This document shows, one piece after another, positions 13,101-24,089 of a DNA stretch of 64,000 nt. The translations under genes were made by a program, and so were the position numbers. The notes below the pieces were generated by a model. That model was not told the DNA's origin. It searched no databases and saw only the letters and a list, made by a program, of their open reading frames with translations. Origin of the DNA: Microvelia longipes (taxonomy: Eukaryota; Arthropoda; Insecta; Hemiptera; Veliidae); contig JACMZG010001914.1 of the NCBI GenBank assembly GCA_018340805.1, positions 10,220,918 through 10,284,917 on the forward strand. The letters are read 5' to 3'. The first letter of the stretch is position 1; the number at the start of each line of letters is the position of its first letter.

Positions 13101-13661
13101 ACCAGTAATATGACGAACTGATAAAGTGCAACAACCATGTGGCTGCGAAGTGGCCTCAGGAAGGTGCAAGGGCCACTGAGCGGCCCCCAGGTCCATTGTC
13201 GCGGAGCGGCAAAGAGACCCGAGGCCTCTTGTTTTAATTTTGACTACTTCAGTCTATTCTGGTCTTCCACTATTTATAATTTGCTTAACCTAAGAAATAT
13301 TTGAAACCATTATGTCTTTTAAGTATATTTATGCTTTTGTTTCAGATTTGATATAGATTATGGAATAGAAGTTTTGTACTGTTACGAAATTCAATTGGAG
13401 CCATCAGTGCAACGAAAACGACTTGGAAAATTCATGATGCAGCTCCTTGAATTGATCGCTTTTAAAAATAACATGAGAAAAGTTATATTAACAGTTTTAA
13501 AAAATAATCCTGGAAGTATTAACTTCTTTCAAGCTTTAAAATACATTGAGGATGACACAAGTCCTGAAGACTCTTATGACGAAACTTTCTGTTATACGAT
13601 AGTAAGCAAAGAAAATAAAAGAATGGCTATGCAGGACAATAATAAACTTACTCCAGTTTAA
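10199..13661 (+). CDS. NAA40: N-alpha-acetyltransferase 40 (NatD), two exons
   Basis: NAA40 transfers acetyl from acetyl-CoA to the N-terminal serine of histones H4 and H2A. The coding exons are 10199-10569 and 13346-13661, spliced GT/AG in phase 2, giving 228 residues (human about 237). A lysine-rich N-terminus (residues 10-21) precedes WGWND (90-94) and AWYLIAYS (106-113). The GNAT core FDIDYGIEVLYCYEIQLE (125-142) follows, then the acetyl-CoA loop VQRKRLGKF (145-153) and a C-terminal LTVLKNNPGSINFF segment. These match the NatD family closely. In the R/QxxGxG loop the first glycine position is arginine, and the Cys-rich tail of vertebrate NAA40 is absent. The ATG at 10199 is the only sensible start. 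A family A element and the giant palindrome lie directly upstream. The intron holds two minisatellites and a LINE tail. Confidence 0.93.
10985..11560. repeat. 75-bp minisatellite, about 7.7 copies
   Basis: The unit starts AAAACATTGAGCATTTCATG, contains GTAAGCTTGACAG, and ends GACAATTGTAGAGATGC. It is repeated head to tail within the NAA40 intron. Many copies differ only by lost single bases or short gaps, a pattern as typical of uncorrected long-read consensus as of real divergence. Confidence 0.95.
12034..12322. repeat. About 30-bp minisatellite, about 9 copies, with an internal inversion
   Basis: The unit is like GAATGAGATGCACGTGTTCT followed by an A-rich spacer. Near 12070-12110 the units switch strand (CTCATTCATTTC, then GCACGTGCATCTC), so the array contains a head-to-head junction able to fold into a hairpin. 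Confidence 0.9.
12470..12790 (+). mobile_element. 3' remnant of a non-LTR retrotransposon
   Basis: The sequence matches, in opposite orientation, the better-preserved tail at 61445-61890. It shares [15 protein letters not shown] and [13 protein letters not shown] codons, a degenerate end, and then a shared 3' untranslated tail ending CTTATAATAAAT. The reading frame is broken, so only the last part of a LINE open reading frame is represented. Confidence 0.7.
12822..12849. repeat. Perfect 28-bp palindrome
   Basis: TATATTGGCAATCA is followed immediately by its exact reverse complement. It is isolated in the NAA40 intron just after the LINE tail. Confidence 0.9.
12950..13240 (+). repeat. Dispersed repeat (CAGTATTAGTTCTGG... 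GCCACTTATATAAACC family)
   Basis: A second copy lies at 41175-41375 in MED14 intron 15, and a reverse-strand fragment at 43430-43580. Shared blocks include TTTTATTGATTGACATAT, GTATGCCACTTAT, AATATGACGAACTG and AACAACCATGTGGC. No coding content was seen. Confidence 0.75.
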
Positions 13662-13681
13662 TCTTTTTTAATTTAAAAAAT

Positions 13682-14089
13682 ACCGTCTATCGTATAGTTT
13701 GAAAATCTTGACAGGTCAGTTTAGACACTACTGATTCTTAAAAAAAAAATCCCTGCAAGAAGGGAGCGGGGAAAAAACTATGTAAACAAATCAGGTTATT
13801 TTATCCGTATTTTCTTGGCGATGTTTTTTTTACATTTCTTTTGTGTAGTTTTATTTTAAAATATCATTTTAAGAATAATTTGAAAGTAGTTTTCAAAACG
13901 ATGTAAACAAAAGAAGAACCAGAAACAAAGTGAACGATTGCCGGGAAGAAGGTTTTTTCCTTACAGTGGTTATGTTGGTGGTGATTTTTTTTCTCTTTTT
14001 AAGTGAGAGGTTGACAGCGGCTACTCTGATTGGTCAATCCCCAAAATACTTATGACCTTGGGGATTTTAAACTAAACGATAGACTGTAA
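13682..14089. mobile_element. Non-autonomous TIR element
   Basis: The left end CGTCTATCGTATAGTTTGAA and the right end TTTAAACTAAACGATAGAC are inverted copies about 405 bp apart. No protein frame lies between them. The left end is about 20 bp after the NAA40 stop codon, so it probably lies in, or has replaced, the NAA40 3' UTR. Confidence 0.65.
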
Positions 14090-14639
14090 ACAAAAACAAA
14101 ACTGTTTGTAATGATTGAATCTCATAACAAGTTAAATTGTTCGAGTACGTTCCTAATTGAAATGAAAACTATTGACTTATTAGGTTTCAGTTTATAAACT
14201 GAATTTTCTTAAGGAAAATTAAGTAAATTCACATATTCCTGTGTATTTTTTGATTCATAAAAATGACTAATTATGGATATTGAAATCGAGATTCAAATTT
14301 AAATCTTGAATAAGTTTAAGTATACCTTTTAATATTTTTTTAACTAATGATCGTGATGTAGTTTTTACTTGATGTTTAACATAATAACCATTACTATGAG
14401 TATCTTATCATTACAAGATACTGTGTAGTTCAACATTTTTATACATTCCATGACACACATCTTCCGGCCTAAGGTTTCACTGCCAGTATAAAGTTCTGAA
14501 TGTAAACAAATAAAATCATTTTTTTTTACCAAACTTCCATCATAAAATGTTGCTTATAAGATTGTTTTATTGGTAATATAATAAAAAGGTTTGACAAGTT
14601 TTCATTTTTATCAAAAATTGACACTTATTTTTACTTTCT

Positions 14640-15130
14640 CTCATTTATACCGTAGGAATATGGGAAAAGTATTGTGTTTGCAATAAAAAATTGTAACGGG
14701 GGTGATACCAGAATTATTCGTTTCAGGTGTTTTTAAGGCCTCCTAAGTGGTTTTCACAAAATTGTCTGTCAGTTATCGCCGTAGCTCCCAGTGTATTTAT
14801 AGAAATTGAAACATTGTACAAAAGTCAGTCTATAGGTGTAGTTGTGCTATCTAGAAAATATCTTTTTATTATGACCCCATTAACCCACAATAATGACTCA
14901 GCAAATATTTTGAAAAACCATTAAGCACGGAAAAATGTTACTATCATTTCAATTGTTATCGAATGCCTTGTATACGTTTATTTAAAAAGTCAGAAAATAA
15001 TCCAATTGAGTTTAAATTTAATATAATTGTAAACCTTTACGTAAAAAATATCACTAAGTTTTGTCTCAATACGACAAGTATATCCATGATTTTTGTTTGA
15101 TCATAAAATTTAAGCAGCATTGAATGTGGT
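14640..15130 (+). repeat. Dispersed repeat family D, copy 1
   Basis: Shared blocks are CGTTTCAGGTGTTTTTAAGG, GTGGTTTTCACAAAATTGTC, GTACAAAAGTCAGTCTA and TATTTTGAAAAACCATTAAG. Related copies are at 35823-36490 (+), 43575-44340 (-), 56330-56440 and 56930-57060 (-), and fragments after 62285 and 62935. It is about 0.5-0.75 kb long with no intact protein frame. Confidence 0.75.
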
Positions 15131-15194
15131 CTGGGCCTGGTCACCTGACCGCTGGGAATAAAACATATGGATTAGTAAATTTTTCTAATTTCGG

Positions 15195-15246
15195 ACTCCC
15201 TTCATTCTTCCTCAAATAGTAATTTGAGGAAGAATGAAGGAGTCTG
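15195..15246. repeat. Near-perfect hairpin, 24-bp stem
   Basis: GACTCCCTTCATTCTTCCTC and its inverted copy flank a few bases (AGTA). It lies between the NAA40 and ADI1 genes. Confidence 0.85.
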
Positions 15247-15249
15247 AAG

Positions 15250-16172
15250 ACATGTTGCAGTAAATTTACTGACTTGTATATTCTGAGGACAAACAAAGCG
15301 AATCTGAAGTAAGGAGGATGAGCTTAACGAGTTTGATGTGATAAGGGAAAGTTTTCAACTACCTGGTACCTGATTTTTTTATCCCTATTTTAACTTACTT
15401 AAAAAATCTAATGAAGTATTTAAATTAAAATATAATTACAAAGGGTCCTATAACATCCCAATTTTTAGTACAATGTTGACAAAACAATGGTTTACTCAGG
15501 GTCAACAAAATAACAATACATTCAGATTGGTCAAATTAATACATGTACCAAATTCTTAACAAATCAGATAAAAAATCTGGGAATTCTTTTCTGTATGTGT
15601 ATCAAATGTAAAGCAATTTAGATAAAAAAAAACTAGGAGATATTTCCTGCAAGTGTAGTTAATATGAAGCAAATAGGATAAAAAATCTGGGAGTTTTTCC
15701 TGTATAAGATTTAAGAGTGTAACTAAAGGACCTTATGTTTTAATTTTAATGCCCTCCCATTTTTTTGTGTTCTTTAATTTCTAAATCTTAGTTCTTTAAT
15801 TAATTTATTTTAAAGAAATAAAATTAATTTCTAAGTTCTTTTGTCTAAATATTGTATTTAAGATCAAATAATGGTGACATTTTGAAAAAAAAAACTGTTG
15901 GTAATTCTTTTCCTCATTATTTTGTAAAGTATACTTTGAAAATAATTGTCTTAATGAATTTTAAAGTTTAGTATTTTTTGTTGCAAAGTTACTGCTTATA
16001 GAACTATTAGATATTTGTAATTATTAAGTTTGGATTGTTATTTTGTAACAAGCTTATTTTGTTGGTGTAATAATTTTAATTGACATTTTTACTAAATTTT
16101 TCTTATGTCCGTGGTATGGAGAAAGCATGTATTATGAAAAGAGGGAAATAAATAACAGTAAAACAAAATATA
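15250..16172. other. Intergenic AT-rich stretch
   Basis: I see no gene or confident repeat structure here. Three loosely similar segments near 15560, 15620 and 15675 share AGATAAAAAATCTGGGA-like words, which suggests an old degraded tandem duplication. Confidence 0.5.
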
Positions 16173-16178
16173 TTTATT
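16173..16178 (-). terminator. Poly(A) signal of ADI1
   Basis: AATAAA on the minus strand, about 110 nt after the ADI1 stop codon. Confidence 0.5.
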
Positions 16179-16285
16179 ATTTAAAGGTAATAATTTTTTG
16201 TACATATTTTTTCAATTATTATTTATAACAACTGTTTCTTAGTTTGTAATTATTTTTTAAAATAAACTTGATTTTAAATGACTCA

Positions 16286-19200
16286 TTACTGTGTTTTATT
16301 AAATATACCTTGATTAAATTTACTTAGGTATTCTTGTCGACAAGACATAGTATCACTTGGTCTATTATGAGGTGTCCAGACAGGTTCTCCAACAAAAAAT
16401 CGTTTTGCTCTTATATAATTCTGGAAAAAAATAAGGATTAAAAGTTAATTGTGCATCCAGAGGTCAAATGAACTATTTTATCCTGATCATGTACTTTAAT
16501 TTTTCAAGGCAAAGCCATAAGAACCTAGAATTCTACAATGAATTCAATTCAATGTATTCCGTCCTTCAAAAGGGACGTTAAGCTGGTGGTTCTGAGCCTA
16601 TGCGATGTCAGGTACTTGTAAAAGATCCCTAACTATAAATGAACCTGGGTTTAGGCAAAATTTAGAACCCTCAATAGTAACTCAAATAAAAAAAATATTT
16701 TCATGTTTCTGCCTTATGGTTTTGAAGCAGGAAAGCTTAGTCTGGCAGTGGGGCACGTGCTGTTTCCAGTTAAAGCTATAGAAAATTATAATAAAGCCAC
16801 AGCTTTTCTGTGGATTAGACGCAAAATGCCTGCGCAATAGGATTCATAAGCTAGAACACTATCTTCTATCTAAGGGAGTTAGCAAAAAGGTCCCAAAACA
16901 TGGCCTACTTACTTGGTCATCTATGACCTCTCCTTAAATTCTATCACTACCAATACCAAATGTTATAAATATTTACTTTTGTGTCCAACGTAAACCGATG
17001 GTAAATGCCTGAAGGTATAACGATAAGATCACCACCTATAACTTCAATTCTTATCCACTTATCATCTTTATCCCTAACATCAAAATATCCAGAACCTTCT
17101 AATACAAGACGTATTTCTTCATCTGTGTGTAAATGTTCCTCAAAAAAAGACTTTAACTGAAACAAATGCAAAATGTATTCAGAAAAATCAGGAAAAGAAG
17201 TCAAGTGTATTTCCTAAGAATAATACTATATATAGAAGGAGCATATGACCGTAAACACAATGTAATTCCACTGATAACACAAAAGCCGGTTTGTCTGGTG
17301 GTCATAAGTAGGGGTACCACCCTAACAACAAAACATTATTTTAAATAAGTGTCAAATGAAGAGAGATTGTTAAGGACTAATATAATAACTTAAAACACCT
17401 GCTGAGTATTTAATAAAACCGGTCTTAGATGGCAAAAGGGCAGTGGAATACAAGAATCTGCATTTAGTTGACGAGGACTTCTTTTATATAATTTAATTTT
17501 AATTAAAAATGTTAAACTACAATTTAAAATTCATAAAATATTGTAATGCACCGATATTTATAATAGTATTGTATGAATAATCAATCATTAATTATTAATA
17601 GAACATAATAATTCAGCAAACGGAAGTATTGCCAATTTTTTTATAAGAAAATTGTACTTTTTTAGGGTGACAGCCTAAACAATATACAATGCCGCCTTAC
17701 ATTGCCGCCTTTTGTGTTATCAGTAGTGCTCTTTCTGTAGTGCTTTTCTCAAGTACAATGATATTGAGAGTGGAGATGTTGATATAGTTTTATCCAATTT
17801 ATTAACGTGTGTTCGTAGATTAAGACAAAACTAAAAAAAAACACATTATTGGCAAAGGCCTTTTGATCTACATCGAGGCCACCACAGTGCACAACCGTTG
17901 AGATGTTAAAAAAAGACAATGTTTTTTTTATAACAGAGTGCTTTATCTCTGTATGACTTTTTCTGTCCTGAAACTGATTTTGAGGAAACATTTTTTTTGT
18001 GTTGCCCCCTTAAAATTTTTGGTTTAAGCTCCTATAAATTATAAGAGGAGCTAATATAAATATAAAAGCATGTAAATTTAGGGGAAAAGAAAAATACCCC
18101 TTCTAATAAAAGTTAGTGGCCCTAACCCTAATTATAAAAAAGAAATGTCACTCCCTAGAACTAGAAATTAAGCTTCACATAAGGAAACAAATACAAAAAT
18201 CTTCACATTATCTGGAAATAAAATAAATTATGAAATATGTTTTTTTTTCAGGCGGCTATAAAGTAGGCACTTTACATCCTCAAAGAAGTAGGTAAAATGC
18301 TTTTTTAGCCATCTGTGACAGTTTCGTAGTTTTTTACTTTCAGTGACTGTAAAAAAACTACAAAACTTATGCTGGGAAGCTTCTCAAATATACACTAGGT
18401 GGGCACTAGTAGTTTAAAACAAGGTTATGATATAACCTTCCTTGTTATTCTTTTGTTTATTAAATAAATAATCAAACGTTTTTGTTAACAAAGTTTTGTT
18501 ATTTTCGGAAAGTGAGTTATTTATTATTATAAAATCATCATGGATAGTAATTCAGAAATTGAAAATACGCCAGAATTGAAACTTTTGGCCAATAAAGCGA
18601 TTGAAAGAAGTGTATCGGCAAATTTTTATACATTATACTGATTTTCTTCTAAATAGTTGTTTACTACTACTACGATTGTAAAAATAGCATATGCTACAAG
18701 ACTGGGAATGGTGTTTTTTTTGCCTGGGCTCCTAATACTTTCTCAATTCGTTCGACACTAAATACAGTCACCACAGTAAAAAAATACCTTTCTCACAGTC
18801 TCGTAACATAATATACTGTTGTGATTTAACTCACTTTCTCTTCATAGTTAGGTAAACATTCCTTCGAACACTTTATTTCATCCTCATAGCCATAATTTCT
18901 GTCTGTTTTTAATTTTTGAAGAAACTCATCTTCAGCTGGATTTATAATATTGTTTATCTAAAAAAATAATAAAATTAATATAAATCAAAGATAGTTTTAA
19001 AGAATAAGATAAGATGCCAATTTTAGAGTAAATTACGGAGTAACAATATAATTTAATGTTTAGATTATATTTACATTAGTTAAAAGTATCTTAATTTAAA
19101 TCAAATCAGTCTAATAGACAGTGGTGTTTTAAAAAAAAGGAGATTAATTTAAAACTCAACAAATAGAAATATTTGTACAAAAAATATTATTTATTTTTCA

Positions 19201-20886
19201 ATACTAAAGTCATTTCACTCAGATCCTCACATTGTAGTAGTGAAAATAATAGTTTACTAAAAGAGGTGATCAAAGTAGAACCAAATAATGTATAATAGGT
19301 ATAGAATGTCAGAAGGTATAAAAGAGCAACAGACAAAGGTAGGTGTGAACTCAGTGATGGTCTCTAGCAGCAGCTCAGAAACTAACCCTCCTTACCATAA
19401 CCTTCTTCCTAATTTTTTAAGTTATTATTATGACATCATCTCATTCTTTATCACCATTATAACGGCACGAGTATCTGCTCGAATAACTTCAGTAAGCGCA
19501 GGGTCATTTTCTACAATAATATCAGCACCAACAACGTCTTTCCACTAATTTAAACTTTATTTTGCAGAGCCGGCTTTTGGCAATAATGCCATCTACAGTG
19601 CCGTGATGAGATGTTGTGTCTTTTAATTCATGGCATTGAAAAACACATCATCTCACCACGGCACTGTAGATGGGATTATTGCCAAAAGCTGGCTCTGCAA
19701 AATAAAGTTTAAATTAGTGGAAATACGTAGTTGGTGTTGATATTATCTGCTAGAAGTTGGTCATGAATATATTAAGGAAATATTTGGATACAACAGTAAA
19801 GTGCAGGGAGAAGTTTGCATCATGAAACTACCAAATTACATACTATCAGGCTTGTTAATTGGCTAGGGAACTAACCTTTTATTGCCCGAAATAGAAATAA
19901 AAAACCCCAGGATATCTTTCTTTATTTATATCACATCTATATATTTTTTAAGTAAAACCTGCTGGGGTGAGACCTAGAGGAATATGAAGATTAAAATAGA
20001 TCGATGGACTTTATATATGGTATTTTTTATTTATTTTCATTTTTTATTATATCTTTTCACTTGTAACCATTATTTTTGCTTCTACTAATTAATAAAAAAG
20101 ATAATTAAAAAAAGTAAAAAATAAATGTTTGTATTGATAAAGAATAGTTTATTAGTAGATCCTAATGTAAAAGAAGAATAGGCAGTCGAGGTTTTTTTTT
20201 ATAATGTAAACATTGACTTTTTATAGAATATAGCGACTTCCTCTGGACTTTTTCCTCGTGAAGAGTGAGAAAGGTTACACTTCTTTAATGGTCTATTCTC
20301 ATCCAGGATTGAAAAGTAATCAGTACTACCATAGAGATATATACTAGAGGGGGCATAGCCTATCTCAATACATTGAGAAGCCTGTAACATCTTTTTGGGG
20401 CTCTCAGGGGCTCTGTGTAACCTCATTAAAACCTCCTTCAAGTGTGAGTTAAGGTTATCATAAATCAATTGATTTTGGCTTTCTGCACATTGTTTGTGTT
20501 TTGATTTGTATTATCATCATTTTCTTATAAGTTATTGTATTTTTGTACTGATTATTTGAGCTTATATAAAATCGAAGTTATATAATGTGTGGTCAGGTTA
20601 TTTTATCGATGTTTCACAATTTAACCTATAGGGCTCCCTCTAGTAATAATATCTCTATCTGTACTACTAATACTTTTATTGTAAAATTTACTTATTACAA
20701 GGGCATAGTTGGTAAATCCAACCAACCTAAATATAATTTTAATTTTCACAAACAAAGTTTTACCTTAAAATATTCAACACCAGTTATTTCATACAAGGTT
20801 TTAAGATCGATGAAACTCGGGGGACTCAAATGGTTTTCTAATTTTTGATCCTCTACTTTATCAAGCATGTACCAAGCTCGAACCAT
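16286..20886 (-). CDS. ADI1: Acireductone dioxygenase, four coding exons
   Basis: This cupin enzyme of the methionine salvage pathway converts acireductone and O2 to the 2-keto precursor of methionine plus formate with Fe(II), or to off-pathway products with Ni(II). Minus-strand exons are 20886-20764 (MVRAWYM start), 18957-18835, 17156-16977 and 16420-16286. Each encodes whole codons (phase 0) with GT/AG borders, for 186 residues (human 179). The metal ligands of the family are present: His90, His92 and Glu96 in HLHTDEE, and His135 in [24 protein letters not shown] and [16 protein letters not shown] are also family signatures. The short tail after NRPSD differs from human. Introns carry a SINE (16540-16930), a family A element ending 57 bp before exon 3, an inverted repeat (19508-19757) and a family B element. 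No defect was seen. Confidence 0.93.
16540..16930 (+). mobile_element. SINE-1, 5'-truncated copy
   Basis: It matches the body and tail of the full SINE at 41988-42558: CGTCCTTCAAAAGGGACGTT, TTCTGAGCCTATGCGATGTC, GATCCCTAACTATAAATGAA, and the tail block GGGAGTTAGCAAAAAGGTCC. The tRNA-related head is missing. It lies in ADI1 intron 3, opposite to the gene. Confidence 0.8.
17213..17745. mobile_element. TIR element family A, copy 2
   Basis: The left end AGAATAATACTATATATAGA is followed by the CCGTAAACACAATG block. Internal sequence matches copy 1 (CCTGCTGAGTATTTAATAAA, CTTAGATGGCAAAAGGG). The right end is degraded (GTGCTCTTTCTGTAGTGC). It lies in ADI1 intron 2 and starts 57 bp from the exon 3 splice acceptor. 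Confidence 0.8.
18540..18641 (+). pseudogene. Short 33-codon open frame, unknown
   Basis: An ATG-initiated frame starts [20 protein letters not shown], runs 33 codons and stops. It lies inside ADI1 intron 2 on the opposite strand. The composition is protein-like (acidic, then amphipathic) and resembles the first residues of some transposon proteins, but nothing recognisable follows. I treat it as a possible decayed element start; it could be chance. Confidence 0.2.
19508..19757. mobile_element. Foldback element in ADI1 intron 1
   Basis: Arms of about 108 bp pair around a loop of about 32 bp. The arms contain CCACTAATTTAAACTTTATT and GCAGAGCCGGCTTTTGGCAA, which resembles the arms at 51488-51968. 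The hammerhead-like core seen in that relative is degraded here (CTGTAGA instead of CTGATGA). Confidence 0.8.
20330..20659. mobile_element. TIR element family B, copy 1
   Basis: The ends are inverted copies of CATAGAGATATA(T)TACTAGAGGG. Internal blocks are GCCTATCTCAATACATTGAG, GGGGCTCTGTGTAACCTC and ATCAATTGATTTTGGC. A full copy lies at 47048-47363 in the other orientation and a fragment at 58469-58590. The same termini form the centre of the giant palindrome. No protein is encoded. Confidence 0.8.
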
Positions 20887-21683
20887 TATAAAGCCTGAAA
20901 TATTTAATAAAGCAATAGCATTTTTATTTGTTTTGGGTGTGAGGACAATGTGATAAATCTTACCAAGCCTCTTGCTTTGTTCAAAACTCCCTGTCAAGTC
21001 TTTGGTCCAAAAAAGTGGTGATAACAACTTTTCTGTCCCGATAAGTCATGATGGTTCTTTGCAGACGGTCTTTCACGTTTCATAGTGAAGTTGTTAGGTT
21101 GGCAATACTAAACGACATCATTTAAATTGAGAGGCAGATTCTTCTCCTTGGTGGCGTGACAGCCGAGTGCATCAATATTATTCAATAAAGTATTCAACTT
21201 TAGAGGCAGTTTTAGCAAGACTATCTAAGGGTGTAGTTCCTGAAAATACCCTTTTTCTTTACACTCATTCATTAATTAAATTTGTTTAATCCTGGATCTA
21301 TGGTGGTAAAACAGCTGCAATTACAACAAATGCTAAAATCTGTTATGATTTATCTCCCCGAACACCTCTGCATTGTATGATACCTCATAAAATACCAGAA
21401 AGAGGTATAAAACTTGGTTCAAACAGCTAGCCAACTGCCAAGAAGAAGAAGCTAGCTGATGGTTGCCTATTAATATTAATGAGATCATTTAATATTTCTA
21501 ACCTAACAATTGCACTTTGTAACGCCAAAGACTGTTTCCTAACAGAACTGACATGACTTGCAGGACTGTCAAGATGGTTTCACAACATTTTTGCAGTAAA
21601 GTTATGTGGGGAGTTTTTTACCCGCATGAGGTTTTTGCTAAAAATTAGTGAATTTTAATGAATAAATATAAACTAAACAAAAA

Positions 21684-22000
21684 TATGGTATTATTTAAAT
21701 GGTTTTAAAACTGAAGTACCAAGTAATGTTTACGTTGAGTTAGTTGACGGACAATTTGACAATTAGAAAGGTTCGACCGCTACTCAGGTTAGACTAATAA
21801 TAAGACATCTCTCATCTCAGAGTAAGGATTTAAATAAATAAGAAACGTTATCACAGATAAAAGGATGACTTGATGAAAATTTACAATATTTAAACTAGCA
21901 ATATTTAAATAGCTAGATTTAATTAAACACTGTACAAACATTTGAAAAAAAACTACTGATAACATCCTCTCCATAAAAAACATGTTATTGTTATAACATT
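21684..22000 (+). repeat. Direct duplicate, first copy
   Basis: About 300 bp are repeated at 22668-22960 in the same orientation. Shared blocks are TATTTAAATGGTTT, ACTCAGGTTAGACT, CTCAGAGTAAGGATTTAAAT and CACTGTACAAACATTTGAAA. No gene is present. Confidence 0.85.
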
Positions 22001-22337
22001 TCCTACCTCCTCAGAAAAAAAGGGGAAAAATCTTTAAGGGCCTTAGCTTTTACTTAAAGAAGAAATACAGTATTACAGCATTTATGTACACAGTACCATT
22101 TTATAAGTCCTAGTTAATAGAATCATTAACATTTATCATCGACAAAAATTAAAACATGCATATCATGAACGATAGTAAAATTTGGTCTATCAATTTATAA
22201 TCAAAGAGACAAATATAAACGAACAAATTGGATTTATTTACACTGGTTATTATACTGGTCAGGGGGCTCATATTATAAACTTTAAAACACTTGAAGTTCA
22301 TCAATACAAAAACATACATAAATTAATGCAGGATATA

Positions 22338-22468
22338 TTTGGAAATATTTACACAGGACTACACTGACCATTTAGAAATATTTACATAGGACTACACTGA
22401 CCATTTGGAAATATACACATAGGACTACACTGACCATTTGGAAATATATACATAGGACTACACTGAAC
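22338..22468 (+). repeat. About 32-bp tandem repeat, 4 copies
   Basis: The unit is like TTGGAAATATTTACACAGGA followed by CTACACTGACCA. Confidence 0.9.
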
Positions 22469-22667
22469 AGGGGACAAAGACCAATTTAAAGTTCAACTAA
22501 AATTGTAATTCATAAAATAGATTTTCTCCCTTCAAGCTAATTTTTAGTAGCATGACCATGTCGAAAGTTTTCGCCAGGACTATAATAATGTCAATGTTTT
22601 ATATTTGCTTATTATATTACATATAAATAATAGTTAATTTTAATGTAATATGTAATTTACATAAAAT

Positions 22668-22960
22668 ACGGTTCTATTTAAATGGTTTCAAGACTTAGGT
22701 ACCTGGTTATGTTTAAGTTGATTTGGTTGATAGACAATGACTAAGGTTCAAGTGCTACCCAGGTTAGACTGATAATAAGGTAGCTCTAATCTCAGAGTAG
22801 GGATTTAAATAGATAGGAAACATTATCACAGATTAAAAGATGACTTGATGAGAATGTACAATATTTAAACTAGCTATATTTAAAAAAACACTGTACAAAC
22901 ATTTGAAAAATACTGCTAGCATCCTATTATGAAAACAACATGATTTGTCATAACAATATA
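22668..22960 (+). repeat. Direct duplicate, second copy
   Basis: Partner of 21684-22000, about 85 percent alike by eye. It ends at a TA microsatellite. Confidence 0.85.
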
Positions 22961-22975
22961 TATATATTATATATA

Positions 22976-23023
<48 letters not shown>
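22958..23023. repeat. TA microsatellite
   Basis: Almost pure TA dinucleotides. Similar tracts are at 23420-23462, 45049-45115, 50370-50425 (after an AC tract) and 60970-61031. Confidence 0.95.
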
Positions 23024-23029
<6 letters not shown>

Positions 23030-23034
<5 letters not shown>

Positions 23035-23415
23035 TTAGGGGTTAAAAGTTTCATAACATGTTCCAATAAGTTGCTTTACAAGATAACTATTCCTAACAAT
23101 AGTTTGGAATTAGTTTGAACGAGAATTTTTTCCTAAGTGAGCAGGATTAACAACATTTAAAATTTAGCATAATTTAAAAAATATAAATAATTGATAAATC
23201 AGAGGAAAGGATAATCAGTAGAGTTATCTTTAAATATGTGCTGGTATGTTTGAATTAAATTTAGCAATGGAATTATAACATCCATCAAATTTGAATTAGG
23301 ATCCTATAAAAAGAATATTTGGTTCTTAGGAGTGACAAAGCTACAGTTAAAAGACAAGATTATTATCATACCACAAAAAAACATTTAGGACCTCAAACTT
23401 ACTAACACATAAATG
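23030..23415 (-). repeat. Dispersed repeat bounded by TA microsatellites, copy 1
   Basis: About 385 bp match 61068-61440 in reverse complement, for example AACATGTTCCAATAAGTTG, GAACGAGAATTTTTTCCTAA and ATTTGGTTCTTAGGAGTGAC. Here both flanks are TA tracts; in the other copy one flank is TA plus CATA repeats and the other is a LINE tail. No protein was seen. Confidence 0.85.
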
Positions 23416-23432
23416 TATGTATATATATTATA

Positions 23433-23464
<32 letters not shown>

Positions 23465-23615
23465 TGTGTGGTGTTTTTATCTCAAAGAAATCCAAGGTTA
23501 TAAATTTATAAATGTGTTCACAAAGGTAGTTACAACTAATACTACATTGAGGAATCTGTGACAGCACCCCGAGGCCAGGTCTGTCCCTAATGCAGGGATT
23601 GGAATTATATTAAAG

Positions 23616-23791
23616 TATAGCACACGGTTATAATTAGTTGACAGCATAGGAAAATAGTGTAGAGAAACCAATGAGGTTGGCCTCATATGATATTGTGGGA
23701 ATGGTTTAACATCCAGGACTAATCTCATTGGCTCCCTTGGATTATATCCCCACACTGTCAACTGATTATAACCATGTGTTATAATATAGTT
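23616..23791. mobile_element. Short palindromic element family C, copy 1
   Basis: The ends pair as inverted repeats (CACACGGTTATAATTAGTTG against CAACTGATTATAACCATGTG). The inner arms pair as CCAATGAGGTTGGCCT and CTAATCTCATTGGCTC. It is about 175 bp long. Other copies are at 23900-24074, 38222-38368 and 53104-53280. Confidence 0.8.
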
Positions 23792-23899
23792 TATTTTTAC
23801 TCCGACCCCATAATAGTCCGCTAATATGCTGATCTAAAAGAAATCCTTTCCACCCTGATTCTTAGAGTGCTGTCAATTGATCAAAACTACATCTGTCAT

Positions 23900-24074
23900 A
23901 GTAATAACCACGGTTCTAACCAGTAGACAACTTGGGAAAATAATGAGAGGGGGCTAATGAGGTTAGTCCTCGATGTTAAACCACGCCCACAATTTTATAT
24001 CGAACCAACCTCATAGGTGCCTCACCAATATTTTCCCACACTATCAATTAACCGTGTAAACCGTGTGTATAACT
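23900..24074. mobile_element. Short palindromic element family C, copy 2 (diverged)
   Basis: It has the same inverted arms with more substitutions (CTAATGAGGTTAGTCCT and CAACCTCATAGGTGCCTC), about 110 bp after copy 1. Confidence 0.65.
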
Positions 24075-24089
24075 ATTACAACTTTTAAC

